Assembly (NCBI GenBank): GCA_021738565.1
Contig: JAIPBT010000038.1
Span: 1 to 43,876 of the forward strand
Direction of reading: 5' to 3'
DNA length: 43,876 bases
From: Bacteroidales bacterium
GTDB taxonomy: Bacteria > Bacteroidota > Bacteroidia > Bacteroidales > GCA-2748055
Under the pieces are notes generated by a model, which did not search any database, had not been told where the DNA came from, and was given only the letters and a program-made list of their open reading frames with translations. This document shows, piece after piece, positions 1-7,183 of this stretch (position 1 is its first letter; the number at the start of each line of letters is the position of its first letter). The translations under genes and the position numbers were made by a program.

Positions 1-99
1 CATGCTTCATCATAATAAGTGTTCCTCATAATAGAATCATTTATTGGTTAAAATCATTCATATTACGGAAAATCTTATTTTTGATGAAGCATTGCCGTT

Positions 100-504
100 T
101 TGGTGAAGCTGCCGACCGAAGGGAGGTTTAGTTCAACAAGTGATATTTATAAATCCACAAATTATAGCAACTGGAATTCTAATCAAAATTTGACCATAGC
201 TAGTTTTTTTGATGGTGAAAATGATGGATATACTCCGGTTTTTATTGATCTAATGGATGATATAAACCAGAGCGTCATTTCTGGATCTTCATATCCTGTT
301 GACCGGGTTAAAGATTATACGCTATCAGAGCTTGAAAACGTTCTAATAAAAACTTACAATGTTTTTAAAGGATTTGATCCACCCGTTCTACAAGCAATTT
401 GGGAGAGTTTTTCTATAAGTACCTACAAAAACAAATTAGAAAAATCTTATGTGAACTCAACAGAAGAGTATATTGATGAATTATTTGACAATTATATAGA
501 TTAA
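100..504 (+). CDS. Hypothetical protein, possibly the tail of a longer gene
   Basis: I do not recognise this 134-residue protein. It has no signal peptide, membrane segment or cysteine motif. The first half is polar, with a patch reading GYTPVFIDLMDDINQ around residues 47-61. The second half is helical and acidic, ending in EEYIDELFDNYID. The frame is open only back to position 88, where a TGA lies just upstream, and the only starts are TTG at 100 or GTG at 103. An ATG start is absent, so this may be the C-terminal piece of a larger gene cut by a frameshift or rearrangement. It is followed after 1 nt by a lipoprotein gene. Base composition is visibly more AT-rich than the rest of the window, which suggests acquired DNA. 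A polymorphic-toxin or Rhs tip is one guess, not supported by any motif I can name. Confidence 0.45.
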   Translation: MVKLPTEGRFSSTSDIYKSTNYSNWNSNQNLTIASFFDGENDGYTPVFIDLMDDINQSVISGSSYPVDRVKDYTLSELENVLIKTYNVFKGFDPPVLQAIWESFSISTYKNKLEKSYVNSTEEYIDELFDNYID

Positions 505-505
505 T

Positions 506-979
506 ATGAAAATGAAACACGCATTTATACTAATGATGATACTTGTTTTTTCAAACAGTTGTGAATTGTTTGATGTTGACTATGATACTTACACAATAGA
601 TAATCAATCAGATTACAATATCATAATAAAGGCATATAATCACCTGGAACAATCACAGATAAACCTTATAGATTCCATTTTTCTATTACCCGATCAACAA
701 TACGATACCATAAAATTATCTGGTGAAGATAGTGGAACTAACGGATATTTTTCGTCAACTCCTGATTCGGTGTGTATTCTATTTGGAAGTGAAAGAACCA
801 AGGTTTATACTTGTCTGACTCCATTTGATATTTCAATAAATGCTAATTCATGTCAGGACCAGGGTAATATCATACAGTTTATGGATACTCCAAATACATT
901 CGATAATAAGAGAAAGGGGTATGATTACACCTATATTCTTACAAATGAAGATTATAGCAATGCCAAGCTTATAGAATAG
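506..979 (+). CDS. Small lipoprotein of unknown function
   Basis: This is a 157-residue protein starting at an ATG 1 nt after the stop of the preceding gene, so the two are very likely co-transcribed. The N-terminus (MKMKHAFILMMILVFSNSC) is a short signal peptide ending in a lipobox, with the lipidated cysteine at residue 19, so the product should sit on a membrane facing the periplasm or outside. The rest is polar, with a Tyr/Asp-rich start (DVDYDTYTIDNQS) and two further cysteines. I recognise no domain. AT-rich composition matches its upstream neighbour and differs from yifB downstream. An immunity or accessory role for the upstream gene is possible from the tight coupling but is pure inference. 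A terminator follows. Confidence 0.65.
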   Translation: MKMKHAFILMMILVFSNSCELFDVDYDTYTIDNQSDYNIIIKAYNHLEQSQINLIDSIFLLPDQQYDTIKLSGEDSGTNGYFSSTPDSVCILFGSERTKVYTCLTPFDISINANSCQDQGNIIQFMDTPNTFDNKRKGYDYTYILTNEDYSNAKLIE

Positions 980-1000
980 GTTTTAAAAATCATAACGAAA

Positions 1001-1030
1001 AACGCCTTACCAAAACAGTGAGGCGTTTTA
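1001..1030 (+). terminator. Rho-independent terminator after the lipoprotein gene
   Basis: AACGCCTTAC and GTGAGGCGTT form a 10-bp stem (one G-T pair) around a 7-nt loop, CAAAACA. The 3' arm runs into TTTATTTG. It starts 21 nt after the stop at 979 and closes the two-gene AT-rich unit. Confidence 0.85.
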
Positions 1031-1078
1031 TTTGTTCCAAAAACCGATATTTCCACTTCTCATCACATTAACGGGTAT

Positions 1079-1196
1079 TACCTCCAACCCCGGCCCTTCA
1101 CCCTTGGGGGAAGGGAGTCTGCTCCGGATTAACTAATTGTAAGTTCGAAGCCCATCCTTCACCCTTGGGGGAAGGATTACAGGTTGGGGGTAGATA
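1079..1196. repeat. Palindromic C/G-rich intergenic repeat block
   Basis: The core CCTTCACCCTTGGGGGAAGG occurs twice, at about 1096-1115 and 1154-1173, and each copy is itself an imperfect palindrome. Outside them, TACCTCCAACC on the left and GGTTGGGGGTA on the right are near-perfect inverted copies, so the whole ~118 nt can fold on itself. It contains no open frame of note. It lies between an AT-rich island and yifB and looks like a REP/MITE-type dispersed repeat. Only this copy pair is visible in the window. Confidence 0.6.
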
Positions 1197-1224
1197 ATGG
1201 AACAAACTTTAAAAATTATATACT

Positions 1225-2763
1225 ATGCTTATCAAAGCCTTCGGCTCTGCCGTTCACGGTATCCGCGCCACAACCATTACCATTGAGGTGAATATTACCC
1301 ATGGGATTCGCTTTTTTATTGTTGGACTGGCCGACAATGCCGTGAAGGAAAGTCAGAAAAGGATTGAATCGGCCATTGTCACAAACGGCTACACCTGGCC
1401 GCGGATCCGTGTGGTGGTGAACATGGCCCCGGCGGATATCAGAAAGGAGGGCTCATCATACGATTTGCCCCTGGCTCTCGCCATCCTGTCTGCCTCAAAT
1501 CAGCTTGATCCGATAAAATTTCCGGAGTATGTGATCATGGGTGAACTGTCGCTGGACGGAAGTGTGCAAAATGTCCGCGGGGTGCTCCCAATGGCACTTC
1601 GGGCAAAGGAGGAAGGATACAAGGGCATTATCATTCCGAAGGGTAATGCCCGTGAGGCCGCGGTGGTGGAAGGACTGGATGTGATCGGGGTGAGAAATCT
1701 TAAGGAAGCTTACAATTTCCTGGCCGGGAAGATAGAGCTTCAGCCTGCCAGGATCAATATCCGGGAGGAATTTATGAAAAACCTTGAAAATTACGATTTG
1801 AATTTCTCGGATGTTAAAGGTCAGGAAGCGGTCAAGCGCGCCCTGATGATTGCAGCATGCGGGTCCCATAATGCGATAATGATTGGTCCGCCGGGTTCGG
1901 GAAAGACAATGCTTGCCAAGCGTATCCCTTCAATTATTCCTCCAATGACACTGGAGGAATCGCTTGAAACAACAAAGATCCATTCGGTGGCAGGAAAGAT
2001 GGGCAGGGAAACAAGCCTGGTAACGCTGCGCCCATTCAGGGCGCCACACCATACCATTTCAGATGTGGCACTTGTGGGAGGAGGTAATTCTCCCCAACCC
2101 GGAGAGATCTCCCTTGCGCACAATGGTGTATTGTTCCTGGATGAATTGCCGGAATTCAAAAGGAATGTGCTCGAGGTACTGCGGCAACCAATTGAAGACA
2201 GGGTGATTACGGTAAGCAGGGCAAAATTCACTGTTAACTATCCTGCGAATTTTGTGCTCATTGCATCAATGAATCCATGTCCTTGTGGTTTTTACAACCA
2301 TCCCGAAAAAAACTGCGGATGCAGCCCGGGAATGGTCCGGAAATATCTGAGCAAGGTTTCCGGCCCTCTGCTGGATCGAATTGACATTCATATTGAGGTC
2401 GTTCCCGTTCCATTCAGACAGCTTTCGGAACTGAAAGAATCGGATACCAGTCAGGTGATCAGACAAAAAGTGATGCAGGGGGCCCAGGTTCAGGAAAAGC
2501 GTTTTGCAGGGATAAAGGGTATTTATGCAAATTCACAGATGAACGCTGCACTTCTGAAAAAATACTGTCAGCTTGGGAAGGACAGCCAGGCAATACTAAA
2601 AAATGCCATGGAAAAACTTGGGCTTTCAGCCAGGGCATATGACAGGATACTGAAAGTTTCCAGGACCATAGCAGATCTTGAAGGAGACGAACTGATCCGC
2701 TCTTCCCATGTTGCAGAGGCTGTCAATTACAGGAACCTGGATAGGGAAGGATGGGCGGGATAA
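1225..2763 (+). CDS. comM: YifB/ComM-family Mg-chelatase-like AAA+ ATPase
   Basis: This is a 512-residue protein of normal family length. An N-terminal ChlI-like Lon-protease-fold domain (about residues 20-150) precedes an AAA+ module with Walker A GPPGSGKT at 221-228, Walker B GVLFLDEL at 301-308 and a DRID arginine-finger region near 384-387. A cysteine cluster (C352, C354, C364, C366) lies between these, and a Mg_chelatase_C domain covers about 405-505. ComM in naturally transformable bacteria is a branch-migration helicase that helps integrate incoming DNA; the same family is annotated YifB or magnesium chelatase in others, and it does not make chlorophyll here. The ATG at 1225 is the natural start. 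The gene stands alone, convergent with the padR operon. A GTGCCTGTCC motif follows 3 nt after its stop. Confidence 0.93.
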   Translation: MLIKAFGSAVHGIRATTITIEVNITHGIRFFIVGLADNAVKESQKRIESAIVTNGYTWPRIRVVVNMAPADIRKEGSSYDLPLALAILSASNQLDPIKFPEYVIMGELSLDGSVQNVRGVLPMALRAKEEGYKGIIIPKGNAREAAVVEGLDVIGVRNLKEAYNFLAGKIELQPARINIREEFMKNLENYDLNFSDVKGQEAVKRALMIAACGSHNAIMIGPPGSGKTMLAKRIPSIIPPMTLEESLETTKIHSVAGKMGRETSLVTLRPFRAPHHTISDVALVGGGNSPQPGEISLAHNGVLFLDELPEFKRNVLEVLRQPIEDRVITVSRAKFTVNYPANFVLIASMNPCPCGFYNHPEKNCGCSPGMVRKYLSKVSGPLLDRIDIHIEVVPVPFRQLSELKESDTSQVIRQKVMQGAQVQEKRFAGIKGIYANSQMNAALLKKYCQLGKDSQAILKNAMEKLGLSARAYDRILKVSRTIADLEGDELIRSSHVAEAVNYRNLDREGWAG

Positions 2764-2766
2764 ATA

Positions 2767-2776
2767 GTGCCTGTCC
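2767..2776 (+). repeat. Short GTGYCTGTCC element after the yifB stop codon
   Basis: GTGCCTGTCC begins 3 nt after the TAA of yifB, in sense orientation. It matches the end of the 158-bp inverted-repeat element at 29771-29928 and similar sites at 25074 and 39763, with one base changed. It is the weakest member of the set and could be chance. Confidence 0.4.
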
Positions 2777-2808
2777 GATGAAATGTATTCACAGCCAGCA
2801 AATACATT

Positions 2809-2853
2809 AAACTACCACTGCAAACAGTTACTCATCTTTTACAGTGGCAGTTT
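2809..2853. terminator. Probable bidirectional terminator between convergent genes
   Basis: AAACTACCACTG (2809-2820) and CAGTGGCAGTTT (2842-2853) form a 12-position stem with one mismatch and a 21-nt loop. The right arm is followed by TTTTA on the plus strand, and an A-run on the left serves the minus strand. A second perfect 8-bp hairpin (AATGTATT/AATACATT, 2782-2808) lies just before it. The position between the ends of yifB and the GldL-repeat gene fits shared termination. Confidence 0.6.
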
Positions 2854-2879
2854 TATGAAACAGGGATTCATTAAAGGAC

Positions 2880-4352
2880 TTATACCGCTTCTTTGTTATT
2901 TTGATGAAGCAGTTCGCTCAGTATTTGATATTCAATGAGCCTGACATTTGATTCGTAAGCACTCAGCACCGATGCAGATTGCAGGAAAGGGCCATTGAAA
3001 TATGCCACTGCCCATTGCCATTCAACGGTCATTTTATCATCATCGTTTTCAGGCAGAAACAGCAGGTTTTTCTGTATAAAATCCTTTAATTGAGGATCCT
3101 CAGCCTTTGACAGGGTTATGTTTTTGAAATTTTCAAGCAGGCTGAACAATTTAAATTCATCCCGTTCCACGATGATCTCCCATAGCTTGTCAATGTCGCC
3201 CTTATATTTCACCATGCTCATATCCAGGTTGCCCTCTGAATCCCTGAACTCTTCATCTTCATCAAAAAGATGCTTAAATACCTCTTCCTTTACTGATTCC
3301 ACGTAATTGCATATTTCATCAGCCGCTTCTTGTATTTCACCGGCAGTATTCAGCATATCCATGTTGCCGGACATTTCTATGGCATTGCTTAGGGCCGGAA
3401 TCTGATTCTCATAGAAACCTGCAGTGGCAGAAAAGTTGCTTTCCGGGGCAAGGAATCCGCTGATCAGGGTCCTTGGCTGGGAGCGTAGCAATGCCATGAT
3501 AAAAATGGCTGCTGCCGTGGCTACCAGTAAAATGGCCAGAAAATTATTCAGTTGGTCCTTGGGCTTTTTAAGCTGACCAAGGACCAGGTAGGGCAGAAAG
3601 AGCACTGCAACGGCCGACCAGGAGACCAGTATTACTATGCCGGCTCCGGGCCAGTGCATGATCTTGAACAGGGTGCCGAGCGTAAGCAATGCACCGGCAA
3701 TTACTCCACTGATCAAAAGTTTCTTATCAATTGGCTCACCATTTTTTCTGGCTTTTTTTATTCGCACTGAAGCAAACATGGGTAAAAAGACAAGTGCAAG
3801 TACAACCAGTCCCACTGTTATCAGAACATTGGCCCCGGGCCAGTGCTGTATCTTGAACAGTGCCCCCAATATAGAGATCATGCCGGCAGACATTCCGGTG
3901 ATATACAAACCCATTGGCAGCTCTTCATCCAGGCGTCTCGTATCCCTTATTCGGGTCATTACAAAAAGAGGTAAGAAGATCATTCCGATCAGGAAAAGTC
4001 CGATTGTCATCAGGAGACTTCCCCCGGACCAGTGCATAAATTTGAATATGGATGCGATCACCACAATTACGGGTGATACAATTCCAAGTCCGTACATTGT
4101 TCGTTTCATTCTTCGGTATTTTTTGTTGATTAATGAGAGGGTTTCATGCTGTATCTGCCGGATCCTCTTTTTGCCCATCTCCTCCCGGACCTTTTTGTAT
4201 GCATCATTGAACATCATTCCCTGCTCCATTGCTTCTTCAATTTCGCAGCAAATATGATCCAGCAGTTCATTTTTGAGCTCCAGGTAGGTTAGACCCTGCT
4301 CATCAATGTCACTGGCGATCTGTTCGATCTCCTGTTCCGTGATGTCACTCAT
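2880..4352 (-). CDS. Membrane protein: HAAS-like prefix plus three 63-residue GldL-like repeats
   Basis: This is a 490-residue protein. Residues 1-75 form an acidic helical region with the pattern LKNELLDHICCEIEEAMEQG, like the HAAS/permease-prefix domains that accompany PadR regulators. Residues 85-290 hold four hydrophobic pairs. The motif FKxxHWxGA recurs at 103, 166 and 229, exactly 63 residues apart, each in a repeated two-helix unit that resembles the membrane part of the gliding/T9SS motor protein GldL (GALFKI-H followed by a second helix). A final helix near 268-290 leads into a ~200-residue soluble acidic C-terminal domain that I cannot identify. The gene overlaps padR by 8 nt, so the two are translationally coupled. 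It may be a sensor or PadR-controlled envelope protein; the function is unknown. Confidence 0.85.
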   Translation of the reverse strand: MSDITEQEIEQIASDIDEQGLTYLELKNELLDHICCEIEEAMEQGMMFNDAYKKVREEMGKKRIRQIQHETLSLINKKYRRMKRTMYGLGIVSPVIVVIASIFKFMHWSGGSLLMTIGLFLIGMIFLPLFVMTRIRDTRRLDEELPMGLYITGMSAGMISILGALFKIQHWPGANVLITVGLVVLALVFLPMFASVRIKKARKNGEPIDKKLLISGVIAGALLTLGTLFKIMHWPGAGIVILVSWSAVAVLFLPYLVLGQLKKPKDQLNNFLAILLVATAAAIFIMALLRSQPRTLISGFLAPESNFSATAGFYENQIPALSNAIEMSGNMDMLNTAGEIQEAADEICNYVESVKEEVFKHLFDEDEEFRDSEGNLDMSMVKYKGDIDKLWEIIVERDEFKLFSLLENFKNITLSKAEDPQLKDFIQKNLLFLPENDDDKMTVEWQWAVAYFNGPFLQSASVLSAYESNVRLIEYQILSELLHQNNKEAV

Positions 4353-4695
4353 AATTCAGGTTAAGCCCCGGTGAGGGCTTGAGGATCTGTTTCATTATGC
4401 GTACAAATTCAGCAAATTCTTTCACCTTTTCAGTTGAAGCCTTGTCGCCTTCAGGAGTTAACCGGTAATATTTCCTGACGCGCTTGCCGATGTTGTATTC
4501 TTCTGCAACAATATAGCCATCGGCTTCCAGCTTGTGCAAGGTGGGATAGAGTGCTCCCCAGGTCAGTTGAACCTTACCCTCGGAAAGTTTCTCAACCTGC
4601 CTGGTGATTTCGTAGCCATACATCCTTTTGTTCTCCGCAAGAAGATGCAGGATGATCGTTTTAAGGGTCCCTTTTAGAAATTCATTTGATATCAT
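4345..4695 (-). CDS. PadR-family transcriptional regulator
   Basis: This 116-residue protein has the classic PadR winged helix: FLKGTLKTIILHLLAENKRMYGYEIT (residues 6-31) followed by LSEGKVQLTWGALYPTLHKLEADGYI and the wing with YYRLTPEG. It is the short (group 2-like) PadR size, with a single C-terminal helix for dimerisation. It overlaps the start of the downstream membrane-protein gene (ATGAGTGA overlap). PadR proteins of this kind usually repress their own operon and are released by a ligand or envelope cue. The promoter region just upstream carries three TATATAA-type boxes that could be its operator. The start at 4695 fits the family N-terminus MISNEFLKG. Confidence 0.93.
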   Translation of the reverse strand: MISNEFLKGTLKTIILHLLAENKRMYGYEITRQVEKLSEGKVQLTWGALYPTLHKLEADGYIVAEEYNIGKRVRKYYRLTPEGDKASTEKVKEFAEFVRIMKQILKPSPGLNLNYE

Positions 4696-4699
4696 GAAA

Positions 4700-4743
4700 C
4701 AAATATATATAACATTTTAATATATAACAAAACAATATATAAG
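4700..4743 (-). promoter_or_regulatory. padR promoter with repeated ATATATAA boxes (candidate operator)
   Basis: On the minus strand TATATTTG (4700-4707) matches the Bacteroidota -7 box TAnnTTTG. It is overlapped by the first of three similar boxes: AATATATATAAC (4702-4713), AATATATAAC (4719-4728) and AATATATAAG (4734-4743). They are spaced about 15 nt apart. Overlap with the promoter suggests autorepression by PadR. The box lies so close to the ATG at 4695 that the transcript would be leaderless or nearly so. Confidence 0.45.
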
Positions 4744-5085
4744 AAAATTATATAAAAATACAACATAAATCATAATTACAAAATTTTATACAGGTCGATA
4801 TATATATTTATAATTTAGTAAATATTTATTATATAGATTGTTAAATGTACAAATATGACCTGTCCACTTCAATATTAATTTCACTCCTATCTCATATGAA
4901 TGTGAACCAAAAATAAATTAATCTGAATTCTGGACAGGTATCAAAGAGCTGCTATACCATTGAAATTAAAAATTTTAACAGGATCACCCGCGAAATTAAA
5001 AGTCAAATGAACATGGTATTGTTACCGTGTAGCTTCCAAAATTTAGTATATTAGTAAACATAATTATTTTATAATCCGACTTATC
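4744..5085. other. AT-rich intergenic region between divergent padR and oxidoreductase genes
   Basis: About 340 nt with no credible gene. It is dominated by A/T runs and TATATA stretches. A perfect 9-bp inverted pair, ACCTGTCCA (4858-4866) and TGGACAGGT (4931-4939), frames about 64 nt without an open frame. No clear TAnnTTTG box was found for the plus-strand gene at 5086. Confidence 0.6.
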
Positions 5086-6396
5086 ATGACAACACGCAGG
5101 ACCTTTATTAAACATACAGCTGCCGCTTCAGCGGCCCTCGGCATTTCTTCCTTTCCAACAATGGGCGCTTCTATTCTGGGCGCAAATGAAAAACTTGTTT
5201 GCGGAGTGATTGGGGTAAAAGGGATGGGTTTTACCGACCTGAAAGCCTTTTTGAACCTGCCCGACACAGAGTGTGCTGCACTTTGCGATGTAGACAACAA
5301 TGTACTTCAGCAGCGTATTTCCGATGTGAAGGAAATTCAGGGGAAAGCTCCGGCAGGGTATGGCGACTACAGGAAGATGCTAGAGCACAAAGGATTGGAT
5401 GTAATTATTATCGGAACCCCTGATCACTGGCACACCCTTCCTTTTGTTGATGCAGCTGAATCGGGTTACGTCATATATTGTGAAAAGCCCCTGGCCAACA
5501 CCATAGAGGAATGTAACATCATGGAGCGTGCGGTTAATCGATATAATACAGTGGCCCAGGTGGGGCAGTGGCAGCGAAGTGACAGGCACTGGCAGGATGC
5601 CATTGAATATGTACATTCCGGGAAACTGGGTATGATCCGTACCGTTCGTGCCTGGTCGTACCAGGGATGGATGAAGTCTGTCCCGGTTGTTCCCGACACA
5701 CCTGTTCCCGAGGGTGTCGATTATGATTTCTGGCTGGGACCCGCTCCCAAAAGGCCTTTTAACAGCAACAGGTTCCATTTCAATTTCAGGTGGTTCTGGG
5801 ATTATGCCGGGGGAATGATGACCGATTGGGGTGTCCATATCATTGATTATGCATTGTTTGGAATGAAACAGTATGCCCCCCTGTCGGTCATGTCGATGGG
5901 AGGAAAATTTGCTTATCCTGATGATGCAACGGAAACCCCGGATACCCAGCAGGCAATATTTGAGTTTGACGGATTTACCATGCTGTGGGATCACGGAATT
6001 GGAATTGATGGCGGTTATTATGGCCGGTCGCATGGTGTGGGATTTGTGGGCAATGAAGGAACACTGGTGGTTGATCGCGGTGGATGGGAAGTAATTCCGG
6101 AACCCAAAGGAGGAGATCCGACACTTGAAAGGGTTGAACTGATCAGGGGTGATGGGAAAGGACTGCACAACCATATGGTCAATTTTGTTGATGCTATTAA
6201 AAACGGTTCTCAACTCAACTGTCCTGTTGAGATCGCTGCAGGGGTTGCCAGAACCTGTCATCTTGGGAATATTGCTTATAAAACGGGGCGCAGACTTTAC
6301 TGGGATGCAGGAAAAACTGAATTTATTGGAGATGACGATGCAAATGAAAAATTGAAACCAAAGTACAGATCGCCATGGAAAGTCCCACAGGTATAA
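5086..6396 (+). CDS. Tat-exported Gfo/Idh/MocA-family NAD(P)-dependent oxidoreductase
   Basis: This is a 436-residue protein. The N-terminus MTTRRTFIKHTAAASAALG is a twin-arginine signal (RR at 4-5) with a short hydrophobic stretch, so the folded enzyme is expected to be exported. Residues 37-130 form a Rossmann fold with the glycine-rich loop GVIGVKGMG (40-48). The family hallmark EKP is at 133-135 (YCEKPLA). The C-terminal alpha/beta domain contains HFNFRWFWDYAGG and DWGVHIIDY. Exported members in Bacteroidota and Planctomycetota usually act on sugars or cyclitols; the substrate cannot be told from sequence. It leads a co-directional run with the flavin reductase, mtaB and lipA, though a 107-nt gap follows it. 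Start chosen at the ATG directly before the RR motif. Confidence 0.9.
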   Translation: MTTRRTFIKHTAAASAALGISSFPTMGASILGANEKLVCGVIGVKGMGFTDLKAFLNLPDTECAALCDVDNNVLQQRISDVKEIQGKAPAGYGDYRKMLEHKGLDVIIIGTPDHWHTLPFVDAAESGYVIYCEKPLANTIEECNIMERAVNRYNTVAQVGQWQRSDRHWQDAIEYVHSGKLGMIRTVRAWSYQGWMKSVPVVPDTPVPEGVDYDFWLGPAPKRPFNSNRFHFNFRWFWDYAGGMMTDWGVHIIDYALFGMKQYAPLSVMSMGGKFAYPDDATETPDTQQAIFEFDGFTMLWDHGIGIDGGYYGRSHGVGFVGNEGTLVVDRGGWEVIPEPKGGDPTLERVELIRGDGKGLHNHMVNFVDAIKNGSQLNCPVEIAAGVARTCHLGNIAYKTGRRLYWDAGKTEFIGDDDANEKLKPKYRSPWKVPQV

Positions 6397-6503
6397 ATTA
6401 AATTTCTCTGTTTCTCAATTTCCCGGTTCGTTTGTTTATTTTTTAAGCTTTCTGTGAACTTTTTTTACACGTGTTGTTATATATTCTGAATGATTTTAAC
6501 AGC

Positions 6504-7166
6504 ATGAAGACAATAGAAGAGGTGGATCAGTATGTAGTAAAAGATATCAGGGATCTTAATGAGTCAACATATGTACTGCGGTTTAACAGGGGTATTATGG
6601 AGTTTAAGCCTGGTCAGCATGTGAATATAGGCATCAATGAAAAGGGAGAGCACAGGGAGTACTCAATATACAGCGGCACTCACGGGGATTACGTTGAGGT
6701 TCTGATAAAGGAGGTTGACGACGGACTCGTGAGTCGTCGGCTTCGCAAGCTTAAACCAGGAGACCAATTAAGTATCAGGGGGCCTTTTGGCTTTTTCCTG
6801 GCTGATGCAAAACCTGCAAGCAATGAACGCCTTTTGTTTGTTGCTTCCGGTACGGGTATCGCTCCATTTCATAGTTTCATGAGAACATTTCCTGAAGCCG
6901 ATTACAGGCTTATTCACGGAATACGAAACATCGATGAGGCTTATGATAAAGACCATTATAAGGAAAGCAGGTATTTCAGCTGTACTTCAAGGGGAAACAG
7001 GGGAGACTACAATGGCCGCCTTACCGATTACTTGCTGGAAGCTGAAGAAGAAAAAGCAGAAAAAGTGTATCTTTGCGGCAACAGCAGTATGATCTATGAT
7101 GCCATGGATATCCTTAGGGCACAAGGATACAGGCACGATCAGATTTTTACCGAGGTCTATTTTTAG
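6504..7166 (+). CDS. Ferredoxin/flavodoxin-NADP+ reductase-like FAD-binding oxidoreductase
   Basis: The protein has 220 residues when read from the ATG at 6504; a GTG at 6471 would add 11 unlikely residues. An N-terminal FAD-binding barrel carries REYSIYSG (residues about 52-59), matching the RxYS flavin motif. The NAD(P)-binding half carries ASGTGIAPF (about 114-122) and YLCGNSSMI (about 190-198). Proteins of this family pass electrons between NAD(P)H and a ferredoxin, flavodoxin or quinone. At 220 residues there is no room for an extra 2Fe-2S or globin domain. It lies 17 nt upstream of mtaB and so is probably in one operon with mtaB and lipA, both radical-SAM enzymes that need low-potential electrons. 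A role as their reductant is a reasonable inference but unproved. Confidence 0.85.
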   Translation: MKTIEEVDQYVVKDIRDLNESTYVLRFNRGIMEFKPGQHVNIGINEKGEHREYSIYSGTHGDYVEVLIKEVDDGLVSRRLRKLKPGDQLSIRGPFGFFLADAKPASNERLLFVASGTGIAPFHSFMRTFPEADYRLIHGIRNIDEAYDKDHYKESRYFSCTSRGNRGDYNGRLTDYLLEAEEEKAEKVYLCGNSSMIYDAMDILRAQGYRHDQIFTEVYF

Positions 7167-7183
7167 CAAAGGGGAGAAAAATA

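Noticed and set aside
3637-4257. 206-residue plus-strand open frame opposite the GldL-repeat gene
   Set aside because: It is a mirror of the repeated membrane segments on the other strand; Ile/Pro-rich with no family look.
4858-4939. 9-bp inverted pair ACCTGTCCA/TGGACAGGT as a small mobile element
   Set aside because: The arms are short, nothing links the interior to other copies, and the ends do not match the GTGTCTGTC family well enough.
5380-6261. 293-residue open frame on the minus strand inside the Gfo/Idh/MocA gene
   Set aside because: It is fully antisense to a well-supported enzyme gene; its translation shows no domain and is rich in residues expected from the reverse complement.
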